Shown here: in pieces, positions 45,524 through 53,796 of the stretch
How the letters are laid out: every line of letters starts with the position of its first letter
Numbering within the stretch: the stretch's first letter is position 1
Origin: Saccharibacillus deserti
Lineage (GTDB): Bacteria > Bacillota > Bacilli > Paenibacillales > Paenibacillaceae
Direction of reading: 5' to 3'
NCBI RefSeq assembly: GCF_013618475.1
Contig: NZ_JABJVN010000012.1
Location: 43,817-107,816, forward strand
DNA length: 64,000 bases
The notes under the pieces: generated by a model
What the model saw: only the letters and a program-made list of their open reading frames with translations
What the model was told of the DNA's origin: nothing
Database searches by the model: none
Position numbers and translations under genes: made by a program

Positions 45524-46087
45524 TTACAGGACAGGTTTTTGACTTGTTGGTGTTGTTGGTGTTGTCGAAGATGCTGGCGCGTTGGAGTTCGCCGGTTTGA
45601 TTTCATTTTTGGTTTCTTCGGCTTTTTTAGCCGTTTCTTGCATGATTTCTTTGTCCGCTTTTGCAGCTTCGTTGGCTACGTCGGCCGAAGCCGATTTTAC
45701 CGTTTCGCCTACGTCAGCCGAAGCGTCTTTTACCGATTCAGTTACGTCGGAGCCGTTTTTGCGTACCGATTGTACAACATTCGATGTTTTTTCGGAAACG
45801 GATTGAGCCAGCGTTGTCGCTTTTTCGCTGACAACCGTAGCTGCCGTTTTTGCTTTTTCGCTGACAACCGAAGCGGTATCTTTGGCTTTGAGGCCAATTG
45901 TGCTTGCCGCACCTTTGGTCTTGTCGGTGGCTACGCCTACCTTGTCGGAAATGTCGCTGCGCAGATCGCGTCCCGGTTTTGGAGCAAACAGCAGAGCCGC
46001 TGCGGCTCCGAGCAGGCTGCCGATCAGAAGGCCTTTGGTGAAAGTCGTACCACTTTGCATCGGATATTCTTTTTCTGCTTCATTCAT
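45524..46087 (-). CDS. YtxH-domain general stress protein
   Basis: A 187-residue protein. The N-terminal YtxH motif is FTKGLLIGSLLGAAAALLFAPKPGRDLR (one membrane helix followed by the APKPGR turn). A long Ala/Lys/Ser/Val heptad-like helix follows with repeats such as VSEKAKTAATVVSEKATTLA, and a Pro/Thr-rich tail ends it. The repeat region resembles LEA-type desiccation proteins. GAGGAGTG precedes the ATG. It probably shares a transcript with the GlsB/YeaQ gene just upstream on the minus strand. Confidence 0.85.
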   Translation of the reverse strand: MNEAEKEYPMQSGTTFTKGLLIGSLLGAAAALLFAPKPGRDLRSDISDKVGVATDKTKGAASTIGLKAKDTASVVSEKAKTAATVVSEKATTLAQSVSEKTSNVVQSVRKNGSDVTESVKDASADVGETVKSASADVANEAAKADKEIMQETAKKAEETKNEIKPANSNAPASSTTPTTPTSQKPVL

Positions 46088-46176
46088 TGATAATCACTCC
46101 TCAAGTGTAGTCATGGACTCTGCGGCCATGGTCGGTTATTAGGGCTCTTTTGAAATACGTGGCTTCGATCGAATGT

Positions 46177-46434
46177 CTAAGCTGCGCGTCTGAACAACTT
46201 GGCAATGGATCCAAGGACCAAGACGAAAATCGCGGTACCGAGTACGGCGGGGATAATGGCAAAGCCCGCAATGTTCGGACCAAAGCTGCCAAGCAGCATA
46301 TTGCCTACCCAAGCACCGGCCAACCCGGCTACAGCGGCTCCGATGATTCCGCCAGGCATGGCGTTATCCGCCAGGGCGTCTCCGATGAACCCGATCACAA
46401 TCGCCATAATCAGGCTGATGACCAGTCCCCACAT
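46177..46434 (-). CDS. GlsB/YeaQ/YmgE family stress response membrane protein
   Basis: An 85-residue, three-helix protein. MWGLVISLIMAIVIGFIGDA, then MPGGIIGAAVAGLAGAWVGN and IIPAVLGTAIFVLVLGSIAK match the transglycosylase-associated protein family. The ATG at 46434 has GGAGG 8 nt upstream; an upstream in-frame ATG at 46458 lacks one. Family members are often induced by general stress. Confidence 0.87.
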   Translation of the reverse strand: MWGLVISLIMAIVIGFIGDALADNAMPGGIIGAAVAGLAGAWVGNMLLGSFGPNIAGFAIIPAVLGTAIFVLVLGSIAKLFRRAA

Positions 46435-46507
46435 TCGGCTTACCTCCGTTCCCGGCATTCCGCTTACGCAATGTTCGGTATGCTGCGCCGCCGCTCTTAA
46501 TTGCTAT

Positions 46508-46533
46508 ATAAACGCCGCTTTTCCCGCTGAAAC
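46508..46533 (-). promoter_or_regulatory. Weak candidate sigma-B-type promoter
   Basis: On the minus strand GTTTCA-N14-GTTTAT, 70-100 bp upstream of the GlsB/YeaQ gene. The -35 and spacing equal those of the other sites; the -10 is weak. Confidence 0.4.
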
Positions 46534-46589
46534 AGGCAAGGTACTGCCGGACGAGGCAAACCGGAGACATTCCGGCAGCCGATGAAAAG

Positions 46590-46636
46590 CAAAAAACCCG
46601 ACTTGAGCTCAAGAAGGAGCACGAAAGGCCGGGTTT
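46590..46636 (-). terminator. Terminator of the DUF1128 gene
   Basis: AAACCCG...CGGGTTT with a run of A on the left, giving T on the minus strand; long internal loop. Confidence 0.6.
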
Positions 46637-46679
46637 GGCGCGAGATGTGAATTCTAGGGTGAAAAGCGGCAGGCTGCGC

Positions 46680-46904
46680 TTATTTCCGGCGTAAACGGCC
46701 CAATTCGGAGGCGACCGCTTCCACTTCGGAAATGCTGAGTGAAGGCTTGCTGACCACAAGTTCGTAAATGTCGAGGATGTCTTCATAACGCTCCACCGAG
46801 AACGAGGAAGCCTGCATCGCAGCTCCGGAAGCCATGCGGAGCTTATTTTTAATCGACTCAATCATATACTCTACGTTTTCCTGGGTTTTGCTGGACAAAT
46901 CCAT
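46680..46904 (-). CDS. DUF1128-family protein (YfkK-like)
   Basis: A 74-residue soluble helical protein: LSSKTQENVEYMIESIKNKL, then SSFSVERYEDILDIYELVVS and SISEVEAVASELGRLRRK. Length and sequence pattern match DUF1128. AAGGAG with 7-nt spacing supports the ATG at 46904 rather than 46934. Function unknown. Confidence 0.85.
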   Translation of the reverse strand: MDLSSKTQENVEYMIESIKNKLRMASGAAMQASSFSVERYEDILDIYELVVSKPSLSISEVEAVASELGRLRRK

Positions 46905-47125
46905 GTATAATCTCCTTCCGGCAGACGATGCCATCGATAAACACGGAGGCCGCCGGTCAAATCGGAATTCGACAAAAGGCTCCGCATCGACGGTTTATGT
47001 TTCCTCATTGTAGCATGATCGGGAAGGAGACTCATCCTTTTTTGCAGAATACCCGTCAAGTGCGTTAAAATCGAGAGGACATCGGTCGAAGACCGGAAGC
47101 CGGATGAAAAAGGTGGATATGAATA

Positions 47126-47701
47126 TTGAGTATGAGCGAATCGGTATGGGCACAGACGGACAGTCCGGTCAGGCGGAAGAACCGATTTGACGGTCTGCAC
47201 GAGTTGTTCGCCGAATTGGCAGCGTCGTATCGTCCGGATCAGCTGATCTTTTTGTGCATCGGTACGGATCGGTCCAGCGGGGATGCCTATGGTCCTCTTG
47301 TCGGCAGCCGTCTGAAAGAAGCGGGCTTTCCCTATGTGAGAGGAACGCTTGAAGAACCCTGCGATGCCGCCAATTTGGAACGGATTACCCATGCACTGCC
47401 CACGGAACTTACCGTTGTCGCTTTGGATGCCTGTCTGGGCAAGCCCGGATCGGTCGGCAGGTTCCTGCCGCTGCGGGGACCGCTCACTCCTGCAGGTTCG
47501 ATGAAGGGGACCTTTTCCCCTATCGGCGACTACAGTGTTGCGGCTGTGGTCAACGTGTACGGGCCGAGGCCCTACCAGGCACTTCAGAGCGCATCGCTGC
47601 GGCTTGTGCTGCAGATGGCAGAGCAGACGGCGGAAGCCGCGCGGGAAGCCTTTGGCATGCTGGCGTTTTCCGAACCGCTGACGGAAACGGACAAACCTTA
47701 A
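47126..47701 (+). CDS. yyaC: Spore protease YyaC
   Basis: A 191-residue protein of the YyaC sporulation family, related in fold to the GPR germination protease. IFLCIGTDRSSGDAYGPLVGSRL, VVALDACLGKPGSVGRF and GDYSVAAVVNVYGPRPYQALQ are characteristic. Its presence indicates a spore former. The start is TTG at 47126 by spacing (9 nt) to AAAGGTGG; the in-frame ATG at 47132 is 15 nt away. Confidence 0.87.
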   Translation: MSMSESVWAQTDSPVRRKNRFDGLHELFAELAASYRPDQLIFLCIGTDRSSGDAYGPLVGSRLKEAGFPYVRGTLEEPCDAANLERITHALPTELTVVALDACLGKPGSVGRFLPLRGPLTPAGSMKGTFSPIGDYSVAAVVNVYGPRPYQALQSASLRLVLQMAEQTAEAAREAFGMLAFSEPLTETDKP

Positions 47702-47718
47702 GAAAGGAAGTCGTGGAC

Positions 47719-48504
47719 ATGGAGAGACGGAAACAAGAAGGCGTGCCGATTCGTTACGCGGATCGGGGAGAAGGAACGGTTCTGGTGCTGCTGCACGGAT
47801 TTATGGGGAGCGCGGACTACTGGGAACGGCTCGTGCCGCTGCTGGAAGGACATTTTCGGTGTATAGTGCCGGATTTGCTCGGTCATGGACAATCGGAGGC
47901 GCCGCCGGGACCTTATACGATCGAACAAATGGCGGACGGCGTTCTTCAATTATTGGATGCTCTTGAGATCAAGCAGGCCGTCGTGTTGGGACATTCGATG
48001 GGCGGCTACACGGCACTGTCGTTCGCGGAGCGTTATCCGGAGCGGCTGCTGGCGTTCGGGCTGGTACATTCCACTCCGCTGCCGGACGATGCGGCAGGCA
48101 AAGAGAAACGGACGGCCGTGGCCGAACGGTTTGCCCAAGAAGGCGTCCGGCCTTTTGTCGAACAATCGGCGCCCAATTGGTTCGCTCCCGAGAATGCACG
48201 GCGGATGACAGCGGAAGTGGACCGTGTAATCGGGATCGGTACGGCGATGCGTCCGGAAGGTGCAGCCGGCGCGGCACTGGCTATGAGAGAACGTCCGGAT
48301 CGCGGCAACGTGATCCGCTCTTTCGAACGCCCGGTGCTGCTGATTGCAGGCAGTGAAGACGGTATTGCTCCGCCGGAGAAAGCTTTTGCCGCCGAGAATG
48401 CTTTTACGACCCGCCGCATTATCGAAGGCGCCGGGCATATGAGTCTATTCGAAGCGCCGCAGGAGCTGGCCCGTCAGATCGCTTCATTTGTTGAGCGGCT
48501 CTAA
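47719..48504 (+). CDS. Alpha/beta hydrolase
   Basis: A 261-residue alpha/beta-hydrolase-fold enzyme. VLVLLHGFMGSADYWERL (oxyanion region), nucleophile elbow GHSMGG, acid Asp in IAGSEDGIAPP and His in GAGHMSLFEAP are visible. MenH-like esterases and haloperoxidase-like hydrolases share this pattern; no menaquinone genes are near, so no substrate is assigned. ATG at 47719 is preferred to GTG at 47713. It lies 17 bp after yyaC. Confidence 0.82.
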   Translation: MERRKQEGVPIRYADRGEGTVLVLLHGFMGSADYWERLVPLLEGHFRCIVPDLLGHGQSEAPPGPYTIEQMADGVLQLLDALEIKQAVVLGHSMGGYTALSFAERYPERLLAFGLVHSTPLPDDAAGKEKRTAVAERFAQEGVRPFVEQSAPNWFAPENARRMTAEVDRVIGIGTAMRPEGAAGAALAMRERPDRGNVIRSFERPVLLIAGSEDGIAPPEKAFAAENAFTTRRIIEGAGHMSLFEAPQELARQIASFVERL

Positions 48505-48536
48505 AAGCGGGACAGTCAAAGAAGAGGAGAACTATC

Positions 48537-49193
48537 ATGCTAAGAAAAGATTACTTGATGCGCATGATCGAAGAGATGAGCGAAGCGGTAGGCTCCATGC
48601 TGGGTCTTCGCAGGGAACAAAAAAATGAGCAGGCGCTCGAAAAATTAGACGGTCTGCTCAAACGCCATTTTCGCATGAGCGAGCAGATGCTGCGATCGCT
48701 TCCCGCCGAAGAACTGATCCGTCTGTTCCGGCAGCGGGACGGCGTCGATGCGGAAAGTCTGCAGTTGGTCGCGCGTATGCTGCAGGAGAACGGAGAAATC
48801 CGCGACAATATGGGCGAAGAACAGGTGGCGGCCGCTGTGCGGATCAAGGCGCTCCATGTGTATCTGTATGCCGCTTTGAACGGAGGGAGCCGTGAACTGG
48901 TCGATTATCCCCTTCGGATCGAAGAGCTTGCCGCCCAGCTTGAGCGATACCGTCTGCCTGCGGCGGAAGAACGGCTGCTCATGCTCTATGAAGAACAGGA
49001 AGGCCGGTATGCGTCTGCGGAAGATGCCATGTATCGGATGCTGAATGCCAGTCCGGACGGCGACGCGGATGCGCTTGAAGAAGGACGGATGTTCTATGCC
49101 CGTTTGTCGGCGCTCGGCGAACAGCAGCTTCAAGCCGGCGGTCTGTCGCGCGGCGAGCTGGAAGAAGGCATCGAAGCGCTTCGGGACGAATAG
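48537..49193 (+). CDS. DUF6483-like protein
   Basis: A 218-residue soluble helical protein: MLRKDYLMRMIEEMSEAVGS at the start, KNEQALEKLDGLLKRHF, then LQLVARMLQENGEI and RLLMLYEEQEGRYASAEDAM, a TPR-like arrangement. The N-terminal pattern is that of DUF6483 proteins (family name from memory). AGAGGAG precedes the ATG. Role unknown. Confidence 0.68.
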   Translation: MLRKDYLMRMIEEMSEAVGSMLGLRREQKNEQALEKLDGLLKRHFRMSEQMLRSLPAEELIRLFRQRDGVDAESLQLVARMLQENGEIRDNMGEEQVAAAVRIKALHVYLYAALNGGSRELVDYPLRIEELAAQLERYRLPAAEERLLMLYEEQEGRYASAEDAMYRMLNASPDGDADALEEGRMFYARLSALGEQQLQAGGLSRGELEEGIEALRDE

Positions 49194-49261
49194 CCGTCGA
49201 CCCGGCAGGCGAGATAACCCAGACACCCGGAGATCACACCCGAGAGGATGAGAGTCACCCC

Positions 49262-50440
49262 ATGCAAAGCATAAATCAACTGCTGGACGAAGTGCTGCCC
49301 GAAGGCAGGCTCGTCTCGGCAACCTTGAGCCAGCCCCGACGCAAAGACGGCGAATCCTGCGGGAAAGTCGTCGTCAAGCCGGTGCTGCTCAAAAACGAAC
49401 TGCACTATCAGCTGGCTTACCATTACGATAAAAAAGTGACGCACGCTAACGCAACCCTGGAAGAAGCCCGCACGAAAATTTCGGCACTGCTGGAGAACGA
49501 TATGCGCCAAGGCTTGTTTGCCACGCTTGAATCGGACTACCAGGTTCTGATCAGCAAAAAAGGCAAGACGGCCATTCTGAAAAAGCCGCCGACCAAAAAG
49601 AAGGCACCCGACCTGTCGCATAACCGAAAAAAAACGTACGTGCTGGAAGAAGGCGAGCCGGTTTCGTTTCTGGTGGAACTGGGCGTCATGAACGATAAAG
49701 GTCGGGTACTGGCCGCCAAATACGACAAGTTCCGTCAGATCAACCGTTTTCTCGAGATGGTGCGCGATATTCTGCCTTCACTGCCGAAAGACCGCAAACT
49801 GACGATTGTCGATTTCGGCTGCGGCAAGTCTTACCTGACTTTTGCGCTGTATCATTATCTCGCCGTTCAGGAAGGTTTCGAACTCAATGTGGTCGGGCTC
49901 GATCTCAAAGCGGATGTGATCGAGCACTGCGAGTCGCTGGCCCGGACGCTTAATTACGAAGGTCTTCATTTCCGGATCGGAGATATCGCGGATTACGACG
50001 AATTCGATGCGGTCGATATGGTGATTACGCTGCACGCCTGCGATACGGCAACCGATGCGGCGCTTGAAAAAGCGGTACGTTGGGGCGCTTCGGCGATCCT
50101 GTCGGTGCCCTGCTGCCAGCATGAACTGTTTGCACAGGTTCAAAGCGATATACTGGAACCGCTGCTGTCGCACGGCATTCTGAAAGAACGTTTCTCGGCG
50201 TTGGCTACGGACGCGATTCGGGCGAAACTGCTTGACCTTGTCGGTTACAAGACCCAACTGCTCGAATTTATCGATATGGAGCATACGCCCAAAAATATTC
50301 TGATCCGCGCGGTTAAGACGGATACTCCGTCTGCGGCGAACGTCTGGCGCGAATACGAAGCGTTCCGGAATTTCCTGGGCGCTTCCCCTTATTTGGAACA
50401 GGCGCTTCAGGATAGACTGCCTGCTCCATCGAAAAATTGA
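49262..50440 (+). CDS. SAM-dependent methyltransferase (Methyltransf_32-like)
   Basis: A 392-residue protein. The N-terminal roughly 150 residues are substrate-related (HYQLAYHYDKKVTHANATLEE, then KKKAPDLSHNRKKTYVLEEGE). The class I methyltransferase core has IVDFGCGKSYLTFALYHYL, VVGLDLKADVIEHCESLA, VDMVITLHACDTATDAAL and SVPCCQHELFAQ. The HACDTATD and PCCQHE motifs are those of the GSTCD/Methyltransf_32 group. The substrate is unknown; RNA is plausible. Confidence 0.83.
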   Translation: MQSINQLLDEVLPEGRLVSATLSQPRRKDGESCGKVVVKPVLLKNELHYQLAYHYDKKVTHANATLEEARTKISALLENDMRQGLFATLESDYQVLISKKGKTAILKKPPTKKKAPDLSHNRKKTYVLEEGEPVSFLVELGVMNDKGRVLAAKYDKFRQINRFLEMVRDILPSLPKDRKLTIVDFGCGKSYLTFALYHYLAVQEGFELNVVGLDLKADVIEHCESLARTLNYEGLHFRIGDIADYDEFDAVDMVITLHACDTATDAALEKAVRWGASAILSVPCCQHELFAQVQSDILEPLLSHGILKERFSALATDAIRAKLLDLVGYKTQLLEFIDMEHTPKNILIRAVKTDTPSAANVWREYEAFRNFLGASPYLEQALQDRLPAPSKN

Positions 50441-50477
50441 ATCGAACGAAAAGCCTGTCAGGGAAAGAGGGAAAACA

Positions 50478-51092
50478 GTGAGTGTTATATCGGATATCGT
50501 TTCGCAGTTATTTGCATGGATTCAGGGTTTGGGGTACTTCGGTATTATGTTCGGTTTGATGGTCGAGGTCATCCCGAGTGAAATCGTCTTGGCGTACGGA
50601 GGGTTTCTCGTGTATTCCGGAGATATCAATTTCTGGGGAGCGGTACTGTTCGGTACGATCGGCGGCGTCCTCGCGCAGCTCTTCATCTATTGGATCAGCC
50701 GGTACGGAGGACGCCCGGTGTTGAAGCGCTTCGGCAAATACATTTTTATCAAAGAATCGCATATCGATCATGCCGAGCAGTGGTTTAATAAGTACGGAGC
50801 CGGCATCATTTTCAGCGGCCGGTTTATTCCGGTCGTTCGCCATGCCATATCGATTCCGGCAGGACTGGCCAAAATGCCGACCTGGCGCTTTACGGCTTTG
50901 ACGACGCTTGCGGTCATTCCGTGGTCGATCCTGTTCGTATTCCTCGGTTACCAATTGGGCGGGCAGTGGCAGCAGATCGACGAGAAAGCTTCCCCTTACA
51001 TTATCCCGATCGTGGTGGGCGCCGTGTTTGTCATGCTGGTTTACCTGATCGTGAAGGTCGTATTGACCCGCCGCAAGAAAACGCAGATTTAA
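50478..51092 (+). CDS. DedA-family membrane protein
   Basis: A 204-residue DedA protein with about five membrane segments. VEVIPSEIVLAYGGFLVYSG and the conserved FSGRFIPVVRHAISIPAGLAKMP with the key Arg and Gly residues are diagnostic. The family includes undecaprenyl-phosphate and phospholipid transporters. The start is GTG at 50478 after AAAGAGGGAAAACA. Confidence 0.9.
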   Translation: MSVISDIVSQLFAWIQGLGYFGIMFGLMVEVIPSEIVLAYGGFLVYSGDINFWGAVLFGTIGGVLAQLFIYWISRYGGRPVLKRFGKYIFIKESHIDHAEQWFNKYGAGIIFSGRFIPVVRHAISIPAGLAKMPTWRFTALTTLAVIPWSILFVFLGYQLGGQWQQIDEKASPYIIPIVVGAVFVMLVYLIVKVVLTRRKKTQI

Positions 51093-51136
51093 ACGGCATC
51101 CCTTTCCAAAATCCAACTGAGAAAAGAGGAAATACA

Positions 51137-51709
51137 TTGAGCCTTACTTCTTTGAAATCGCGTTTCGGAACCGGATTGAGTCCGCAGGAATTTATCGACT
51201 CCATGCAAAAAAATAAAGAAACATTCGAAACGGGCTACCGTGACTTTTCCTGGAAAAACGAAGAAGACCGCCTGTTTTTTGAAGAGCTGCGCTCGCGTAG
51301 CGATCTGAGAGTCGTTCTTCTGGCGGCCGACTGGTGCGGCGACGTGGCGCGCAATGTCCCTGTGGTATTCCGCGTATTGGAAACGGCGGAGATTCCGGTG
51401 GATGTGATGATTCTGGAAGAGAATTTCGATTTGATGGACGAATATCTCACGATGGGCGGACGTTCCGTTCCGATCGTCCTTTTCGCGGATGCGCAGGAAG
51501 GCGAAGTTCTGGCCCAATGGGGCCCCCGGCCGGAGAAAGTGCAGGAACTCATGCGCAAATTCAAAGCCGAGAACCCGGATCGCGAAGCGGCCGACTATGC
51601 GGAAAACATGAAAGTTGTCCGGGAACAAATGATGGAGCGCTACGGAGAAGGCACCTCTATCCATGAAGTGATCGTGCACGAACTGCGTACGCTTCTGTCG
51701 GGGGTGTAA
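51137..51709 (+). CDS. Thioredoxin-fold protein with single active-site Cys
   Basis: A 190-residue protein of the Thioredoxin_9-like group. LLAADWCGDVARNVPVVFRVL replaces the usual CxxC by WCGDV, so only one Cys remains at the active site; RSVPIVLFAD is the cis-Pro loop. From memory the WCGD form is typical for the family rather than a defect. The start is TTG at 51137 after AGAGGA. It lies 44 bp after dedA and one base before the next gene. Confidence 0.8.
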   Translation: MSLTSLKSRFGTGLSPQEFIDSMQKNKETFETGYRDFSWKNEEDRLFFEELRSRSDLRVVLLAADWCGDVARNVPVVFRVLETAEIPVDVMILEENFDLMDEYLTMGGRSVPIVLFADAQEGEVLAQWGPRPEKVQELMRKFKAENPDREAADYAENMKVVREQMMERYGEGTSIHEVIVHELRTLLSGV

Positions 51710-51710
51710 C

Positions 51711-52343
51711 ATGCTGAGAGTCGAGACGTTCAATCTCGGTCCGCTGCAGACCAACGCTTACCTGCTGAGAGGCGAAGACGATCTCAAAGCCGTCGTGATC
51801 GATCCCGGGATGAATCCGGCCGCGTTGATGCGCCGGGTCGAGTCTCTTCACGTCGAAGCGATCCTGCTGACCCATGCGCATTTCGATCATATCGGCGGCG
51901 TCGAAGAACTGCGTAAAGCCAAAGGATGCCCCGTCTACCTGCATGATCTGGAAGCCGGTTGGCTGACCGATCCCAAACATAACGGCTCCGCGATGTGGTC
52001 CGACCTGGGCGGTCCGATCCGTACGGATCCGGCGGACTTTTCGCTGGCGGCCGGCCAGACGCTCAATCTGATCGGCAACGAATTCAAAGTGCTGCATACA
52101 CCGGGGCATTCGCCGGGCAGCGTGAGCTTTCTCTGCGGCAAAGACCTGTTTGCCGGCGATGTCCTGTTCCGCGAAGGCGTAGGGCGCACGGATTTGTACG
52201 GCGGACGCCAGGGCGATCTTGTCGATTCGATCCGGCTGAAACTGTACAAGCTTCCGGACGATACGGTCGTATACCCGGGACATGGTCCCCGCACCAAGAT
52301 CGGTTACGAGAAAGCCAACAATCCGTTTGTGCCGGCTCCGTAA
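51711..52343 (+). CDS. MBL-fold hydrolase, glyoxalase II-like (YqgX type)
   Basis: A 210-residue metallo-beta-lactamase-fold enzyme. LTHAHFDHIGG (metal motif), HTPGHSPGSVSFL, FAGDVLFREGVGRTDLYGG and YPGHGPRTKIGYEKANNPF are those of the glyoxalase II-like YqgX/YcbL group. It starts one base after the preceding stop, so co-translated. The likely substrate is a thioester such as S-lactoyl-bacillithiol (inference). Confidence 0.88.
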   Translation: MLRVETFNLGPLQTNAYLLRGEDDLKAVVIDPGMNPAALMRRVESLHVEAILLTHAHFDHIGGVEELRKAKGCPVYLHDLEAGWLTDPKHNGSAMWSDLGGPIRTDPADFSLAAGQTLNLIGNEFKVLHTPGHSPGSVSFLCGKDLFAGDVLFREGVGRTDLYGGRQGDLVDSIRLKLYKLPDDTVVYPGHGPRTKIGYEKANNPFVPAP

Positions 52344-52392
52344 ACACGCAGTCCTGATTCATGGAGTGCCTCGGCTTTCCCGCACGTAATGC

Positions 52393-52421
52393 TGGACAAG
52401 GCCGTTTTCCGGTAGTAAGAT
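52393..52421 (+). promoter_or_regulatory. Sigma-A-like promoter of the structured RNA unit
   Basis: TGGACA, 17-nt spacer, TAAGAT. The expected start at about 52428 falls just before the first stem of the structured RNA. Confidence 0.6.
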
Positions 52422-52427
52422 ACAGCT

Positions 52428-52596
52428 ATTGCAAACCTGCCGCCGGAAACATTCCGGATGCTGCACGGCAGGGGTCGAACAAGAACTGAATCATGCCGAC
52501 GATCCCGCGGTACGCAGCCGCAAAGGATCGTCATGCATATATGCCTGCGAAGCACGCAAGCTGAGGATCTATTCCCGGTTTGCGTGCTTTTTTTTG
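52428..52596 (+). ncRNA. Candidate structured RNA or cis-regulatory leader, unidentified
   Basis: Between a promoter-like pair and a terminator there is no gene but an ordered set of stems. CCTGCCG (52436-52442) pairs with CGGCAGG (52466-52472) and encloses CCGGAA-aca-TTCCGG. GACGATCC (52498-52505) pairs with GGATCGTC (52525-52532) and encloses GCGG/CCGC. The unit ends with AAGCACGCAA...TTGCGTGCTT and eight T (52550-52596). It does not match the cobalamin, S-box, T-box, TPP, FMN, GEMM, lysine, 6S or SRP cores I know. It may be a free sRNA of about 170 nt or an attenuating leader for the small frame at 52660. Confidence 0.55.
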
Positions 52597-52659
52597 TTGG
52601 GACGATTTTTGATCAAATTGGCAATCCGATTGCGGGTTGTCAAACTATTCAATAAGGAC

Positions 52660-52890
52660 GTGAAGGAATTGGACAGAGTAGAACCTTTTGATACGGAAAA
52701 AAGCGGTCGGCCCTCAGTCGTACTGCCGCAGCCTGTAGAAACGGAGCAGACAGAAGTGCGAAAGAAATTCGGCAGCCATCCGGTTTCCGTGCGGTCCTGG
52801 GAGTCGGTCAAGCTGGAAGACGGACGGGTCGCACAGCCCTGGCATGAGCGGCTCACCCGGATTCGGGAAGGGAAAGACCCTCGTTTTTAG
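52660..52890 (+). CDS. Small hypothetical protein
   Basis: A 76-residue polar protein if started at GTG 52660, or three codons shorter from TTG 52669; neither has a well-spaced binding site. Segments such as DRVEPFDTEKSGRPSVVLPQ, HPVSVRSWESVKLED and AQPWHERLTRIREGKDPRF look like coding sequence with a Trp-anchored C-terminus. It lies directly downstream of the structured RNA and terminator. No family is recognised. Confidence 0.45.
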   Translation: MKELDRVEPFDTEKSGRPSVVLPQPVETEQTEVRKKFGSHPVSVRSWESVKLEDGRVAQPWHERLTRIREGKDPRF

Positions 52891-53119
52891 AAAATTTTCG
52901 GCTTTCGGGATTTTTCGGCAGGCGATCGGGGCGGCGAAAGACCGATTTTTACATAAAACGTGTATTTAACGGACCGGCGGCGTGGACAGCAAAACTTTTT
53001 TTTAGTACGATATAAGCTAAGCTTTTGCATTTACATTCATTTTCATGAAAAGTGGACCATGAATCCGATAATGTCCGGCTTGACCGGATTTTGTACATGA
53101 TAACCAAGGGGGAGAAACC
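52891..53119. other. Gene-free stretch before the IDEAL-domain gene
   Basis: AT-richer sequence with a perfect 12-bp palindrome TTTTCATGAAAA at 53040-53051 and a dyad AATCCG/CGGATT around 53065-53092. No gene is seen. Confidence 0.4.
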
Positions 53120-53509
53120 ATGCTTCATTTGGGAGAAAAGATCGTGATTGTCGCGGATGTCTTCGAGCAGCACCTCCCTGTGGGAGAGCACGGTTATTTG
53201 ATTGCTTACGACCGTAATCCGGATAATGCTTTCGATTATATCGTTCGAATCCCGCAGGCCAACCGAAACTTTTTTGTGACGGAAAAAGATATCGAGCCGG
53301 AAGAAAACGTGATGCGTTTCGAAGCCGAACAGGTTGAACGCGCCGCTTTGATCGATTACGCGCTGGCGACGCACAATGAGAAACTGTTTTATCAAGTCAT
53401 GAACGGCGGCGAAGACGAAGAAAGACTTGAAACGGAAGCCGAAGCTTCCGCCGAGCCGTTGTCGGAAGCGGAATTTATCAAACGGATCAATCTGCGGGCG
53501 TGGATCTAG
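53120..53509 (+). CDS. IDEAL-domain-like hypothetical protein
   Basis: A 129-residue acidic soluble protein. The N-terminal half is beta-rich (GEKIVIVADVFEQHLPVGEHG, then GYLIAYDRNPDNAFDYIVRI). A helix AALIDYALATHNEKLFYQVM follows that resembles the IDEAL domain, then an Ala/Glu-rich tail. AAGGGGGAG precedes the ATG. The IDEAL assignment rests on that one helix. Function unknown. Confidence 0.6.
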   Translation: MLHLGEKIVIVADVFEQHLPVGEHGYLIAYDRNPDNAFDYIVRIPQANRNFFVTEKDIEPEENVMRFEAEQVERAALIDYALATHNEKLFYQVMNGGEDEERLETEAEASAEPLSEAEFIKRINLRAWI

Positions 53510-53611
53510 CACCGGAGAAGCCGTTTTTTGAGAATCGGGAATCCGCCGGGACTTCATCGTCGCAGGCTTTTGCTTGCTCGCTTTTTTTAACCAAACGATC
53601 TGTACATGTCG

Positions 53612-53741
53612 AGCCGGCGAATGCCGGCTTTTTTCTGTACGGGAACGATGCGGGCCTCACGGCCTGCCTTCGGAAAGACGGACAGGGCGCACTCCGAACG
53701 TTTGCGATCCTCTGGATTTTTGCGGGTTGCTAACCTATAAT
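53612..53741 (+). promoter_or_regulatory. Terminator and candidate gatCAB promoter
   Basis: Hairpin AGCCGGC-gaat-GCCGGCT plus T-run at 53612-53634 closes the previous unit. TATAAT at 53736-53741 with a weak TGGATT 17 nt upstream is the likely promoter of gatCAB. Nothing else is seen in 53510-53796. Confidence 0.6.
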
Positions 53742-53796
53742 GGGGACGTTGAGGAGTTTCGGCACTTTAACCCTTTAAACGACAGGAGAACCTACA

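Noticed and set aside
52344..52600. 6S RNA, SRP RNA or cobalamin riboswitch at the structured unit
   Set aside because: It has separate nested hairpins rather than the 6S rod, and no SRP or cobalamin conserved core is visible.
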